Origin: Terriglobia bacterium
GTDB taxonomy: Bacteria > Acidobacteriota > Terriglobia > Terriglobales > Acidobacteriaceae
Assembly: GCA_020073385.1 (NCBI GenBank)
Contig: JAIQFH010000036.1
Coordinates: 62,001 to 126,000 of the forward strand
DNA length: 64,000 bases
Direction: 5' to 3'
Shown piece by piece: positions 41,694-49,975 of this stretch. Under the pieces are notes generated by a model. It ran no database searches. It saw only the letters and a list, made by a program, of their open reading frames with translations, and had not been told where the DNA came from. The stretch's first letter is position 1; each line of letters opens with the position of its first letter. A program made the position numbers and the translations under genes.

Positions 41694-43343
41694 TCAGAGT
41701 GAAACGCCTCGCTTCCAGGGAATGAAATCTTCCTGCGCTTTCATCTCAGCCTTCGTCCGGATCTCCCCGCTCGCAACCTTGACCACGAAATCGAGGATGG
41801 CCTCCCCCATCTGCTCGATCGTCTGCGCGCCTCCGATGATAGAGCCGGTATCGACATCAATAATGTCGTGCATGCGTTCGGCCAAATTGGAGTTCGTCGA
41901 AAGTTTCACCACCGGCGTGATGGGATTGCCCGTAGGCGTGCCGAGACCCGTCGTGAACAAAACAACGCTCGCGCCGGCTCCAACCTGCGCCGTGACACAC
42001 TCCACATCATTTCCCGGAGTGCATTGCAGGTTGAGGCCTGGTTCGGTCGAATACTCGGGATAGTCGAGCACCGCGGTGACCGGCGACTTGCCGCCTTTCT
42101 TCGCTGCTCCCGCCGATTTCATCGCATCGGTCAGCAGTCCGTCTCGCATGTTGCCCGGTGAAGGGTTCATTTCGAAAGCCGAGCGCACCGCGGCGGCTCG
42201 CGCCGCGTAATCCGTCATCAGCTTCATGAATCGATCGCCGACTTCTTTGTTCCGTCCGCGATTGATCAACTCCTGTTCAACACCACACAACTCAGGGAAT
42301 TCAGACAGGATGGTTCGCGCTCCCAAAGCTGAGAGCACATCTGAAGTGTGCCCGATGGCAGGGTTCGCAGATATTCCGGAGAATCCGTCAGACCCACCGC
42401 ACTTCAAGCCTACGCACAATTTCGAAAGAGGAGCGGTGGCGCGCTGCGCCTTATTAGCATCCGCCAACCCCAGAAACGTCTGGCGGATTGCGTCCGTCAT
42501 CATCGCTGACTCGGAGCCGCTCTTCTGTTGCTCGAAGATGAACAGGGGTTTGTCAAATCGCGGATTGCGTTTGCGAATCTCCGATTGGAGTATTTCGATC
42601 TGCGCATGCTGGCAACCCAGACTGAGCACTGTCGCTCCGGCCACATTCGGATGATGAATATATCCAGCCAGCAGCCCGCAGAGATTGTTGGAGTCTTCCC
42701 GCGTCCCACCGCAGCCGCCTTCATGCAGCAGGAAGCGGATGCCGTCGACATTTTCGAACAGGCGCTGGTGGGAAGGAATCCTCGGCTGATCCGCGGTCAG
42801 TTGCTGGCCCGACTCTTTGAGCTTGCCTTCGCGATAGAGTGTGGCCAGTTCCGCGACCTGCCGCCGGTACAGTTGCGGGGCCGCAAATCCCAGTTCCTCT
42901 TCGAAGGCCTGCTTCAACACCTGAATGTTCTTGTTTTCGCAAAAGACCAGGGGCACAACTAGCCAGTAATTCCGCGTGCCCACCTGCCCGTCGGATCGTC
43001 GATAACCCTGAAATGTGGAACTGCTCCAGCGCGAGATTTCTGGCGGCGACCAGGGGAACGGTTCCGATTGCTGATGAAAGCTTGCGGCCTGATGACGAAT
43101 GTTGCCGACGGTCAGAAGCTCTCCGGCAGCAATCGGCTTGACGGCTTGTCCCACCAGGACCCCATACATCACAACGCGATCGCCCTGCGCAAGGTCAGTC
43201 GTGGCAAACTTATGCTTCGCTGGGACAGCAGACTTCACAGCGTGCTGCCGCCCAGCCCATTCGACGCTCTCCTCCTGCTGCAGGTCCACGAGCGCAACCA
43301 GGACGTTGTCGCGGGAATCGAGTTGCAGCACGCGGGATCTCAT
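41694..43343 (-). CDS. UxaA/GarD-family sugar-acid dehydratase, probable L-fuconate dehydratase
   Basis: 549 residues. The N-terminal SAF domain (DNVLVALVDLQ, GDRVVMYGVLVGQAV) is joined to an altronate/galactarate dehydratase domain (GYRRSDGQVGTRNYWLVV, HEGGCGGTREDS, LCVGLKCGGSDGFSGISANPAIG, LGTPTGNPITPVVKLSTN). These enzymes use Fe(II) to dehydrate sugar acids. Genomic context suggests L-fuconate as substrate rather than altronate, in place of the enolase-type dehydratase of Xanthomonas. The ATG at 43343 gives the typical SAF start; the longer frame upstream has no homology. Confidence 0.85.
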   Translation of the reverse strand: MRSRVLQLDSRDNVLVALVDLQQEESVEWAGRQHAVKSAVPAKHKFATTDLAQGDRVVMYGVLVGQAVKPIAAGELLTVGNIRHQAASFHQQSEPFPWSPPEISRWSSSTFQGYRRSDGQVGTRNYWLVVPLVFCENKNIQVLKQAFEEELGFAAPQLYRRQVAELATLYREGKLKESGQQLTADQPRIPSHQRLFENVDGIRFLLHEGGCGGTREDSNNLCGLLAGYIHHPNVAGATVLSLGCQHAQIEILQSEIRKRNPRFDKPLFIFEQQKSGSESAMMTDAIRQTFLGLADANKAQRATAPLSKLCVGLKCGGSDGFSGISANPAIGHTSDVLSALGARTILSEFPELCGVEQELINRGRNKEVGDRFMKLMTDYAARAAAVRSAFEMNPSPGNMRDGLLTDAMKSAGAAKKGGKSPVTAVLDYPEYSTEPGLNLQCTPGNDVECVTAQVGAGASVVLFTTGLGTPTGNPITPVVKLSTNSNLAERMHDIIDVDTGSIIGGAQTIEQMGEAILDFVVKVASGEIRTKAEMKAQEDFIPWKRGVSL

Positions 43344-43435
43344 GGAATGCACGATCCGAAAATACTGGATGCTGGGCAGTGTAAACGTTTGCGGAATGAG
43401 TCGCAATTCGGGCTCAGTGCAATTGCAAGCCGGTT

Positions 43436-44269
43436 TTATGCCTTGAGTTTCCAGAAGCGGCACGCATTCTCACCCAGCACCGCTTCGCGGATCTCAGCAG
43501 GGTGACGCTTAAGATAGTCCTTCACAACATCCATAGTTCGACTATACGAACCAGCCACCAGGCATACAGGCCAGTCGGAGCCAATCATGAGCCGGGATGT
43601 CCCGAATGTTTCAAATGCAATGTCCAAGTAGGGAGTGATGTCCTCCGGCTTCCAGCGCTGCCAGTCGGCTTCGGTGACCAAGCCCGAGAGCTTGCAGAAC
43701 ACATTCGGAAAAGCCGCCAGACGCCGAATTCCAGCAGCCCACGTTTCAATCTCTCGACTCTTGATCGCAGGCTTGGCGAGGTGATCGAGCACAAAACGCT
43801 GCCTCGGAAATCTCTCGACAAATTCCGCCGCCACTGGAAGATGTTTCGCGTAGATGAGGATGTCATAGGCCAGGTCGAATTCTTCCAGCGACGCGATGCC
43901 CCGAAGAAAATCCTGGCGCAAGAGGAAGCGGTCGTCCGGTTCGGACTGCACAATGTGACGGATGCCTACCAGCTTAGGATTTCTGGTGAACTCGCTAAGC
44001 AGAGTGCGTAGGTCGGGAGAACGCAAATCTACCCATCCAACCACTCCAAGAATTTTGGATGACCGGTCCGCCAACTCCAGCAGCCAGCGAGTCTCTTCCA
44101 GCGTCTGCCGTGCCTGAACTGCGACCGATCCCTGGAACTTGTTGTGTTCAAGCTCGGGTTCCAAGTCCTCGGTCAGGAAGTCTCGACGTACCGCGGCCAT
44201 CGAATCGTCGATCCACTCGTATTCGGCCGGGTTGTATTTCCAGAAGTGCTGGTGAGCGTCAACGCGCAT
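43436..44269 (-). CDS. L-fucono-lactone hydrolase (amidohydrolase_2 / COG3618)
   Basis: 277 residues, a TIM-barrel amidohydrolase. The metal motif VDAHQHFWKY opens the protein; later LDHLAKP, CKLSGLVTEADW and IGSDWPVC supply remaining ligands. This family includes the lactonase that opens L-fucono-lactone (and L-rhamnono-lactone). It lies 3 nt downstream of the FdhF-like gene and 92 nt before the dehydratase, so it belongs to the same transcription unit. Confidence 0.88.
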   Translation of the reverse strand: MRVDAHQHFWKYNPAEYEWIDDSMAAVRRDFLTEDLEPELEHNKFQGSVAVQARQTLEETRWLLELADRSSKILGVVGWVDLRSPDLRTLLSEFTRNPKLVGIRHIVQSEPDDRFLLRQDFLRGIASLEEFDLAYDILIYAKHLPVAAEFVERFPRQRFVLDHLAKPAIKSREIETWAAGIRRLAAFPNVFCKLSGLVTEADWQRWKPEDITPYLDIAFETFGTSRLMIGSDWPVCLVAGSYSRTMDVVKDYLKRHPAEIREAVLGENACRFWKLKA

Positions 44270-44272
44270 GGG

Positions 44273-46693
44273 TCAAGATGAAAGAGCGGAAGCAACAGGA
44301 ACCACATCGCTAGAGTTGGACTTCTCGATTCGATCGACAGTCGATCGGGCGAGGCTTACAACAACCGCTTTCGAAGTCGGAGTATTACTTCTGAGCGCAA
44401 CGCTGCCGATTGGCACTAGCACGTTCGCTTCAGGGAAATAAGTTGCCACGCATCCTCTGGGAATGTCATACGGCACTGCGAGGAAACAGGCTGCCTCCCG
44501 GGTTTCTTCTCTGCCGTTGTTTTTGAAATGACTCGTAATGTCGAGTCGATCCTCGGCCTGCCAGCCTTGCTGCTTCATATCCTCCGGGTTGATCAATACC
44601 ACTCGGCGTCCTTTGAAAATCCCACGATAACGGTCGTCGAGCCCGTAAATGGTTGTGTTGTACTGATCGTGGCTGCGCAGGGTGGTCATCAGGAATTGAC
44701 CTGGTTCCACGTTCAAGGGCTCTATCTGAGAAACGGTAAAGGTCGCCTTTCCCGTCTTCGTCTTGTATTCATTGTCCCGCGCGGCATTCGGCAGATAAAA
44801 GCCGCCTCTTTGACGCACCCGCCGATTCATATCCTCGCAACCGGGTACGATTTGTGCGATCAGTTCGCGAATCCGGTCATAGTCTTCGACCAGATGCATC
44901 CAGTTCGCGCTGGACTTCTTCCCCAGCGTGGCGACCGCCAATCTTGCGACTATCACTGGTTCGCTGAGCAATTCATTGGAAGGTGGTTCCAGATTCCCCC
45001 TCGACGAATGGACGATCCCCATGGAGTTTTCCACGCTCACGAACTGCAGACCCGCAGTTTGCACGTCGCGATCGGTGCGGCCGAGACAAGGCAAGATCAG
45101 AGCCTGCTTCCCGGTAATCAAATGAGCTCGGTTCAGCTTCGTCGAAACATACACCGTCAGATCGCAGCGTGACAAAGCTTCTGCCGTAAAGTCCGTGTCT
45201 GGCGTAGCAGAGAGGAAATTTCCGCCCATTGCAAAGAACACTCTCGCATCACCCCGGTGCATGGCCTTGATCGAATCCACAACGTCCCAGCCATGCTTGC
45301 GGGGAGGCTCAAATCCAAAATTGTCGCGGAGTTTGTCGAGGAAGCTGTCAGGCATTCGTTCCCAAATGCCCATCGTTCGGTCGCCTTGAACGTTTGAATG
45401 CCCACGCACGGGACAGACCCCGGCGCCCGGCCGGCCCATATGCCCAACAAGAAGCATAAGATTCACGATTTCCTGAATCGTCGCGACTGCCTGCCTCTGT
45501 TGGGTCAACCCCATAGCCCAGCAGGCGATCATTGCCTTCGACCTCATCACAACTTCAGCAATCTCTCGAATCTGAGGCCGAGGCACGTCGCTTTGCTCGA
45601 CGATTTCTTTCCACGAAGCCGCTGAGATTGCGTCTCGGAACTGTTCGAATCCCGCCGTTTTCTGCTCAATGAAGATTCGATTGACTATGCTTCCTGGCCG
45701 TTTTGCTTCTTCTTCGAGAATCTCTTTGCAAACGCCCTTGAGAAACGCCAAATCGCCGCTGAGGCGAACCCGCACGAAGTGTTTAGCGATCTGGGTTCCA
45801 GGACCCAGCAAATGAAGAACGTCTTTCGGATGCTTGAACCGGGTCAGCCCAACCTCAGCCAGCGGGTTCACGCTGACAATGGTTGCTCCCCGGCGGGCGG
45901 CACGCTGCAGGGTCGCCAGCATGCGGGGATGGTTGGTCCCGGGATTCTGTCCAATGATAAGGATAGTGTCAGCCCGGTCGAAATCTTCGAGTTTAACCGT
46001 ACCCTTTCCGACACCGATTACTTCTCGCAAAGCAAGGCCCGACGATTCGTGGCAGAGGTTGGAGCAGTCGGGCAGGTTATTCGTGCCGAACTGTCGGACA
46101 AATAGTTGATAAAGGAACGCTGCCTCGTTGCTGGTGCGGCCGGATGTATAAAAAATTGCCTGATCGGGACTGCTAAGCCCATTCAGCTCATCCGCGATCA
46201 TCGCGAAAGCCTCATTCCAGGAAATCGGCTGGTAATGATCGCTTCCCGATCGCAAGACCATGGGATGCGTCAATCGGCCCTGATGCCCAAGCCAATAATC
46301 GGATTGCTTCGCGAGGTCCGGAACACTCCAAGTGTGGAAGAATTCTGGAGCGCAACGCTTTGTGGTTGCCTCCTCGGCGATGGCTTTTACACCGTTTTCG
46401 CAGTATTCGTTGAGTGAGCGCTCATGATCCGGATCGGGCCAGGCGCAGCCCGGACAATCGATTCCATCGAATTGATTGAGGTGAGTGAGTGCAGCGATGC
46501 CGCGGACCAGCCCAGGTTCTTTGATTGTGAACTCCGCAGCTTTAAGGACAGATTTGAGCCCGGCTGCGATGCGCGCTGGCGGAGACACTTGAATCGTTTC
46601 CGAATCGACTGGAGGCTGGGACGCTCGAGGATTCGTGCGCTCGGCCGCTTCCTTCACAGAGCGGCTCTCGGATGCAGGTGTTGTTTTGCTCAC
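44273..46693 (-). CDS. FdhF/YdeP-family molybdopterin oxidoreductase
   Basis: 806 residues. It resembles YdeP-type enzymes: FDGIDCPGCAWPDPD near the start instead of the four-cysteine cluster motif, then FYTSGRTSNEAAFLYQ, DCSNLCHESSG, IGQNPGTNHPRML, GHSNVQGDRTMGI, MGGNFLSATPD and the C-terminal MPT-binding LRSHDQYNTTIYG. Only two cysteines are seen in the iron-sulfur position, so a [4Fe-4S] cluster is unlikely. No Tat signal, so cytoplasmic. Its place at the head of the fucose operon is unusual; substrate unknown, perhaps formate or another acid product. Confidence 0.85.
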   Translation of the reverse strand: MSKTTPASESRSVKEAAERTNPRASQPPVDSETIQVSPPARIAAGLKSVLKAAEFTIKEPGLVRGIAALTHLNQFDGIDCPGCAWPDPDHERSLNEYCENGVKAIAEEATTKRCAPEFFHTWSVPDLAKQSDYWLGHQGRLTHPMVLRSGSDHYQPISWNEAFAMIADELNGLSSPDQAIFYTSGRTSNEAAFLYQLFVRQFGTNNLPDCSNLCHESSGLALREVIGVGKGTVKLEDFDRADTILIIGQNPGTNHPRMLATLQRAARRGATIVSVNPLAEVGLTRFKHPKDVLHLLGPGTQIAKHFVRVRLSGDLAFLKGVCKEILEEEAKRPGSIVNRIFIEQKTAGFEQFRDAISAASWKEIVEQSDVPRPQIREIAEVVMRSKAMIACWAMGLTQQRQAVATIQEIVNLMLLVGHMGRPGAGVCPVRGHSNVQGDRTMGIWERMPDSFLDKLRDNFGFEPPRKHGWDVVDSIKAMHRGDARVFFAMGGNFLSATPDTDFTAEALSRCDLTVYVSTKLNRAHLITGKQALILPCLGRTDRDVQTAGLQFVSVENSMGIVHSSRGNLEPPSNELLSEPVIVARLAVATLGKKSSANWMHLVEDYDRIRELIAQIVPGCEDMNRRVRQRGGFYLPNAARDNEYKTKTGKATFTVSQIEPLNVEPGQFLMTTLRSHDQYNTTIYGLDDRYRGIFKGRRVVLINPEDMKQQGWQAEDRLDITSHFKNNGREETREAACFLAVPYDIPRGCVATYFPEANVLVPIGSVALRSNTPTSKAVVVSLARSTVDRIEKSNSSDVVPVASALSS

Positions 46694-46739
46694 GAAGCTC
46701 CCCAGTTGGAACTAGTCTACGACAGAAGTGATTTCCGCC

Positions 46740-46754
46740 ATTGTTACCAACGAT
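46740..46754. promoter_or_regulatory. Weak dyad in the divergent fucose/Gfo promoter region
   Basis: ATTGTTACCAACGAT has dyad symmetry AT-y-GTT-N3-AAC-r-AT. It lies about midway in the 147-nt space between the fucose operon and the Gfo/Idh gene. It could be an operator for a GntR or LacI family sugar regulator, but no regulator gene is nearby and the score is modest. Confidence 0.3.
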
Positions 46755-46840
46755 CCTCTGGTTTAGAGTATCGGGGTTGTTCGCACCGCAGCGCCCTCGG
46801 ATTCTCAAGCAGCCGGGGACCAAGGGCGTGAGGAGGAACA

Positions 46841-48391
46841 GTGAATCCCACCAAACGGTCTCATTCATCGCATCTGCTCTCCCGACGAGAGTTCTTAGCC
46901 CAAAGCGCAACTGCTGCCGCAGGTTTCTCCATCGTTCCGCGACATGTGTTAGGCGGCTTTGGATATGTCCCGCCCAGCGACAAGGTCAACATTGCCTTCA
47001 TTGGAGTGGGCGCTCAAGGCCTACGCGTCATGCTTCATTTTCTGCGCGAGACTGACGTGCAAGGCGTGGCCGTGTGCGATGTCAACAAAGGCAGCGCCGG
47101 ATACCCGCAATGGAGCGACCACGAGTTCTGCAATTCCGTGCGCAAGTTGATTGGAGTCGATAGCGGTTGGGACTGGCTTAGCCCCGACCAGCCTATTAAA
47201 CTCACCCATTCGCTCCAGGTCACCAGCGGCGTGGCCGGACGCGAGCCCGCCCAAAAGATCGTCGAAGGCTACTACGGAGCGCAAAAGCGTTCAGGCCAAT
47301 ACAAAGGATGTTCGGCTTACAACGACTTCCGCGAATTGCTCGAGAAGGAGAAAGATGTAGATGCTGTCGTCGTGTGCACGACGGATCATCTGCATGCAGC
47401 GATTTCGGCTGCGGCGATGAAGAAACGGAAACACGTTTTCTGTCAGAAGCCGTTAACACACACGATCTACGAATCACGGCGCATCGGCGAGATTGCTCGC
47501 GAGACTAGAGTGGCGACGCAGATCGCTGTTGCGAATCAAGCTTCGGAAGATACCCGGCTGCTTTGCGAGTGGATCTGGGACGGCGCCATCGGACCCGTGC
47601 GCGAGGTCATCAATTGGTCCAGCCGGCCATTCTGGCCGCAGGCAGTTGAGCGTCCCAAAGAGTCGGAGCCTGTCCCGGAAGGTCTCGATTGGGATCTTTG
47701 GCTCGGCCCCGCTCCGGAGCGTCCCTTCAATCATGCGTACCTGCCCTTCGTCTGGCGCGGGTGGACCGACTTCGGTTGCGGCTCGCTTGGCGACATGGGC
47801 TGCTACAGCTATGACACCATCTTCCGCGTGATGAGACTCGAAACTCCCGTCAGCGTCGAAGCAAGTTCGACCGATCGCTACGATGAAACTTATCCGCAGG
47901 CCGAAATCATTCGCTATGACTTTGACGCCCGCGGCGACATGCCGCCCTTGCGCTTCACCTGGTACGATGGCGGTCTCAAGCCGGCGCGCCCGCCAGAGCT
48001 GGAAGAAAACCGCCCGTTCCGCGGAGAGCCTGACGAAGACGAAGGCCTGCTCTTCGTAGGAGATCGCGGAAAGATTCTCTGCGGATTCAATGGGAAGGAT
48101 CCGAAGATCATTCCTCAGAGCAAGATGGATGCTTACAAACAACCCCCGAAAACGCTTCCGCGATCTCCGGGCAACGAGCGTGAGTGGCTTGACGCCTGCA
48201 AGGGCGGCAAGACAAAGCCGGGTGGGAACTTCGAATTTGAAGATCTGGTCACGGAGACCCTGCTGCTTGGGAATGTAGCCGTCCTTACCGGACAGAAACT
48301 TACCTGGGATCACGCAAATTTGAAGGCAAACAACTCCGACCTTGGGCAGAAATACATTCGCCCGGAACGCCGCAACGGATGGGAACTGTAA
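46841..48391 (+). CDS. Tat-exported Gfo/Idh/MocA-family oxidoreductase
   Basis: 516 residues. Twin-arginine signal SRREFLAQSATAAAGFSIV, then a Rossmann fold (VNIAFIGVGAQG), VVVCTTDHLHA and the family's K-P segment (CQKPLTHT), and a C-terminal alpha/beta domain. These exported NAD(P)-binding proteins are numerous in Acidobacteria and Planctomycetes and act on sugars; the substrate is not known. GTG at 46841 with AGGAGGAA upstream. Followed by a TIM-barrel partner after 33 nt. Confidence 0.85.
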   Translation: MNPTKRSHSSHLLSRREFLAQSATAAAGFSIVPRHVLGGFGYVPPSDKVNIAFIGVGAQGLRVMLHFLRETDVQGVAVCDVNKGSAGYPQWSDHEFCNSVRKLIGVDSGWDWLSPDQPIKLTHSLQVTSGVAGREPAQKIVEGYYGAQKRSGQYKGCSAYNDFRELLEKEKDVDAVVVCTTDHLHAAISAAAMKKRKHVFCQKPLTHTIYESRRIGEIARETRVATQIAVANQASEDTRLLCEWIWDGAIGPVREVINWSSRPFWPQAVERPKESEPVPEGLDWDLWLGPAPERPFNHAYLPFVWRGWTDFGCGSLGDMGCYSYDTIFRVMRLETPVSVEASSTDRYDETYPQAEIIRYDFDARGDMPPLRFTWYDGGLKPARPPELEENRPFRGEPDEDEGLLFVGDRGKILCGFNGKDPKIIPQSKMDAYKQPPKTLPRSPGNEREWLDACKGGKTKPGGNFEFEDLVTETLLLGNVAVLTGQKLTWDHANLKANNSDLGQKYIRPERRNGWEL

Positions 48392-48424
48392 CAAGGTCAG
48401 CCTGTCGAATAATAGGAGGCTTCC

Positions 48425-49288
48425 ATGCCTGCAATCTCGAGAAGAGAATTCTGCAAGACCGCTACAACCTCAGCCGCCGCGGTTGGCTTGGTTTCCGCTG
48501 GAGTGCTGAAGCTGCGGGCAGACCCGCTGGGGCTGCCCATCGGCTGTCAGACCTGGCCCGTGCGGGAGATGATCGCCAAGGATTTTCCGGGAACTCTGAA
48601 GCAGCTTGCTGCAGCGGGATTTAAGAGCATTGAACTCTGCTCTCCTGCGGGCTACACGGAGTACGGTTTTGGCGGACTGACCAAGTACAAAGGAGCGGAA
48701 CTCAAGAAGATCATCAATGATGCCGGTCTCACCTGCGTCAGTTCACACTTCGGGTTGGACGAACTTCGCAAAAATCAGGACGACCGCATCGCATGGGCAA
48801 CAGATCTCGGCCTGACCCAGATGCTCGTCGCCAGCCTCGACGGGCCAAAGAAGCCGACCATGGACGACGTGAAACGCGCCGCCGACGAATACAACAAGAT
48901 GGGTGAGAAGGCAGCTAAGGCCGGCATCCAGCAGGGTCTGCATAACGAAGAGTTTGAGACATCCACGGTTGACGGCAAACGCACGTATGACATTCTCTTT
49001 GAACTTCTGGATCCCAGACTAGTCAAGTTTCAGTTCCAGGTTTCCACCATTAGCCAGGGCTTCGACGCCGTGGAATACTTCAACAAGTATCCGGGCCGCT
49101 TCGTCTCTATGCACGTGCAGGGATGGTCGGCATCGGAGAAGAAGATCGTGCCCGTCGGAAAAGATACGCTGGACTGGAAAAAGATCTTCACCGCTGCCAA
49201 AACCGGGGGCATTAAGAACTACTTCGTCGAGATGAAGCTCGACATGATGAAGGATAGTGTCCCCTATTTGCATAACCTGCAGGTGTGA
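48425..49288 (+). CDS. Tat-exported sugar isomerase/epimerase-like TIM-barrel protein
   Basis: 287 residues. Tat signal SRREFCKTATTSAAAVGLV, then an AP-endonuclease-2 (xylose-isomerase-like) barrel: PIGCQTWPVREM, LKQLAAAGFKSIELCS, GLTCVSSHF, LHNEEFET and FVSMHVQGWS, with candidate metal ligands Glu and His. The partner Gfo/Idh gene immediately upstream is a common arrangement for 3-keto-sugar modification. ATG at 48425 with AGGAGG upstream. Confidence 0.85.
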   Translation: MPAISRREFCKTATTSAAAVGLVSAGVLKLRADPLGLPIGCQTWPVREMIAKDFPGTLKQLAAAGFKSIELCSPAGYTEYGFGGLTKYKGAELKKIINDAGLTCVSSHFGLDELRKNQDDRIAWATDLGLTQMLVASLDGPKKPTMDDVKRAADEYNKMGEKAAKAGIQQGLHNEEFETSTVDGKRTYDILFELLDPRLVKFQFQVSTISQGFDAVEYFNKYPGRFVSMHVQGWSASEKKIVPVGKDTLDWKKIFTAAKTGGIKNYFVEMKLDMMKDSVPYLHNLQV

Positions 49289-49462
49289 ATGCTTAAGTCC
49301 CAAATCACAGGGGTGAGCCAGCGAAGTCAGATCGCTTTCACCTCGTAAGCCTTGTATTTTGTGTGACAAACAAAAAAGTCGCACCTCCTGTAATAATCCC
49401 ACTTTCTCTCCGTCTTTAAGGGTGTGTAAGCAGCCAGACGGAGGAGTACCCTGCGAAGCGTA

Positions 49463-49975
49463 TTGATAGAGGAACCGGCAATCGCCATTCCGCACGAACT
49501 CGAGCGGGCTTTTCGAGCGCATCACGGCTTGGTCTTCCGCACAGCCTACCGAGTCACCGGCAATGCGGCAGATGCCGAAGACGTGCTGCAATCTGTTTTT
49601 TTGCGTCTCCTCCGCCGGGCCCCCCAGTCCGACGCGATGGAGAACGAAGAGAGCTATCTCCGCCGCGCTGCCATCAATGCCGCCCTCGACGTGATTCGCT
49701 CACGCCAGTCCGACCGGACGGTTGAGCTGGTCGAGGTTCCCACGCGTGGTTCGGAGGGTGAAGTCACCGAGTTGCGGCAAGCGCTGGGACGAGCTCTCAG
49801 CAAACTCCAGCCCCGTTCGGCAGAAATCTTTACCCTTCGTTTTATCGAAGGACTCAGCAATCCCGAGATTGCCCGCATGCTTGGCATTTCACAAGTGCTG
49901 GTGGCGGTCACGGTATATCGCACCCGGCAACAGCTCCGCAAGGAGCTCGGAGAGTATCTAGGAGACAGGTCATGA
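49463..49975 (+). CDS. ECF-family RNA polymerase sigma factor
   Basis: 170 residues. Region 2: HHGLVFRTAYRVTGNAADAEDVLQSVFLRLL; region 4: PRSAEIFTLRFIEGLSNPEIARMLGIS. It directs RNA polymerase to promoters of its own regulon, probably including this operon. The start is uncertain: TTG at 49463 gives a normal N-terminus but GGAGGAG lies 16 nt upstream; a CTG at 49451 is 4 nt from that site. The stop overlaps the anti-sigma start (ATGA). Confidence 0.88.
   Translation: MIEEPAIAIPHELERAFRAHHGLVFRTAYRVTGNAADAEDVLQSVFLRLLRRAPQSDAMENEESYLRRAAINAALDVIRSRQSDRTVELVEVPTRGSEGEVTELRQALGRALSKLQPRSAEIFTLRFIEGLSNPEIARMLGISQVLVAVTVYRTRQQLRKELGEYLGDRS

Noticed and set aside
47474-48394. 306-residue minus-strand frame
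   Set aside because: Antisense shadow of the Gfo/Idh gene.
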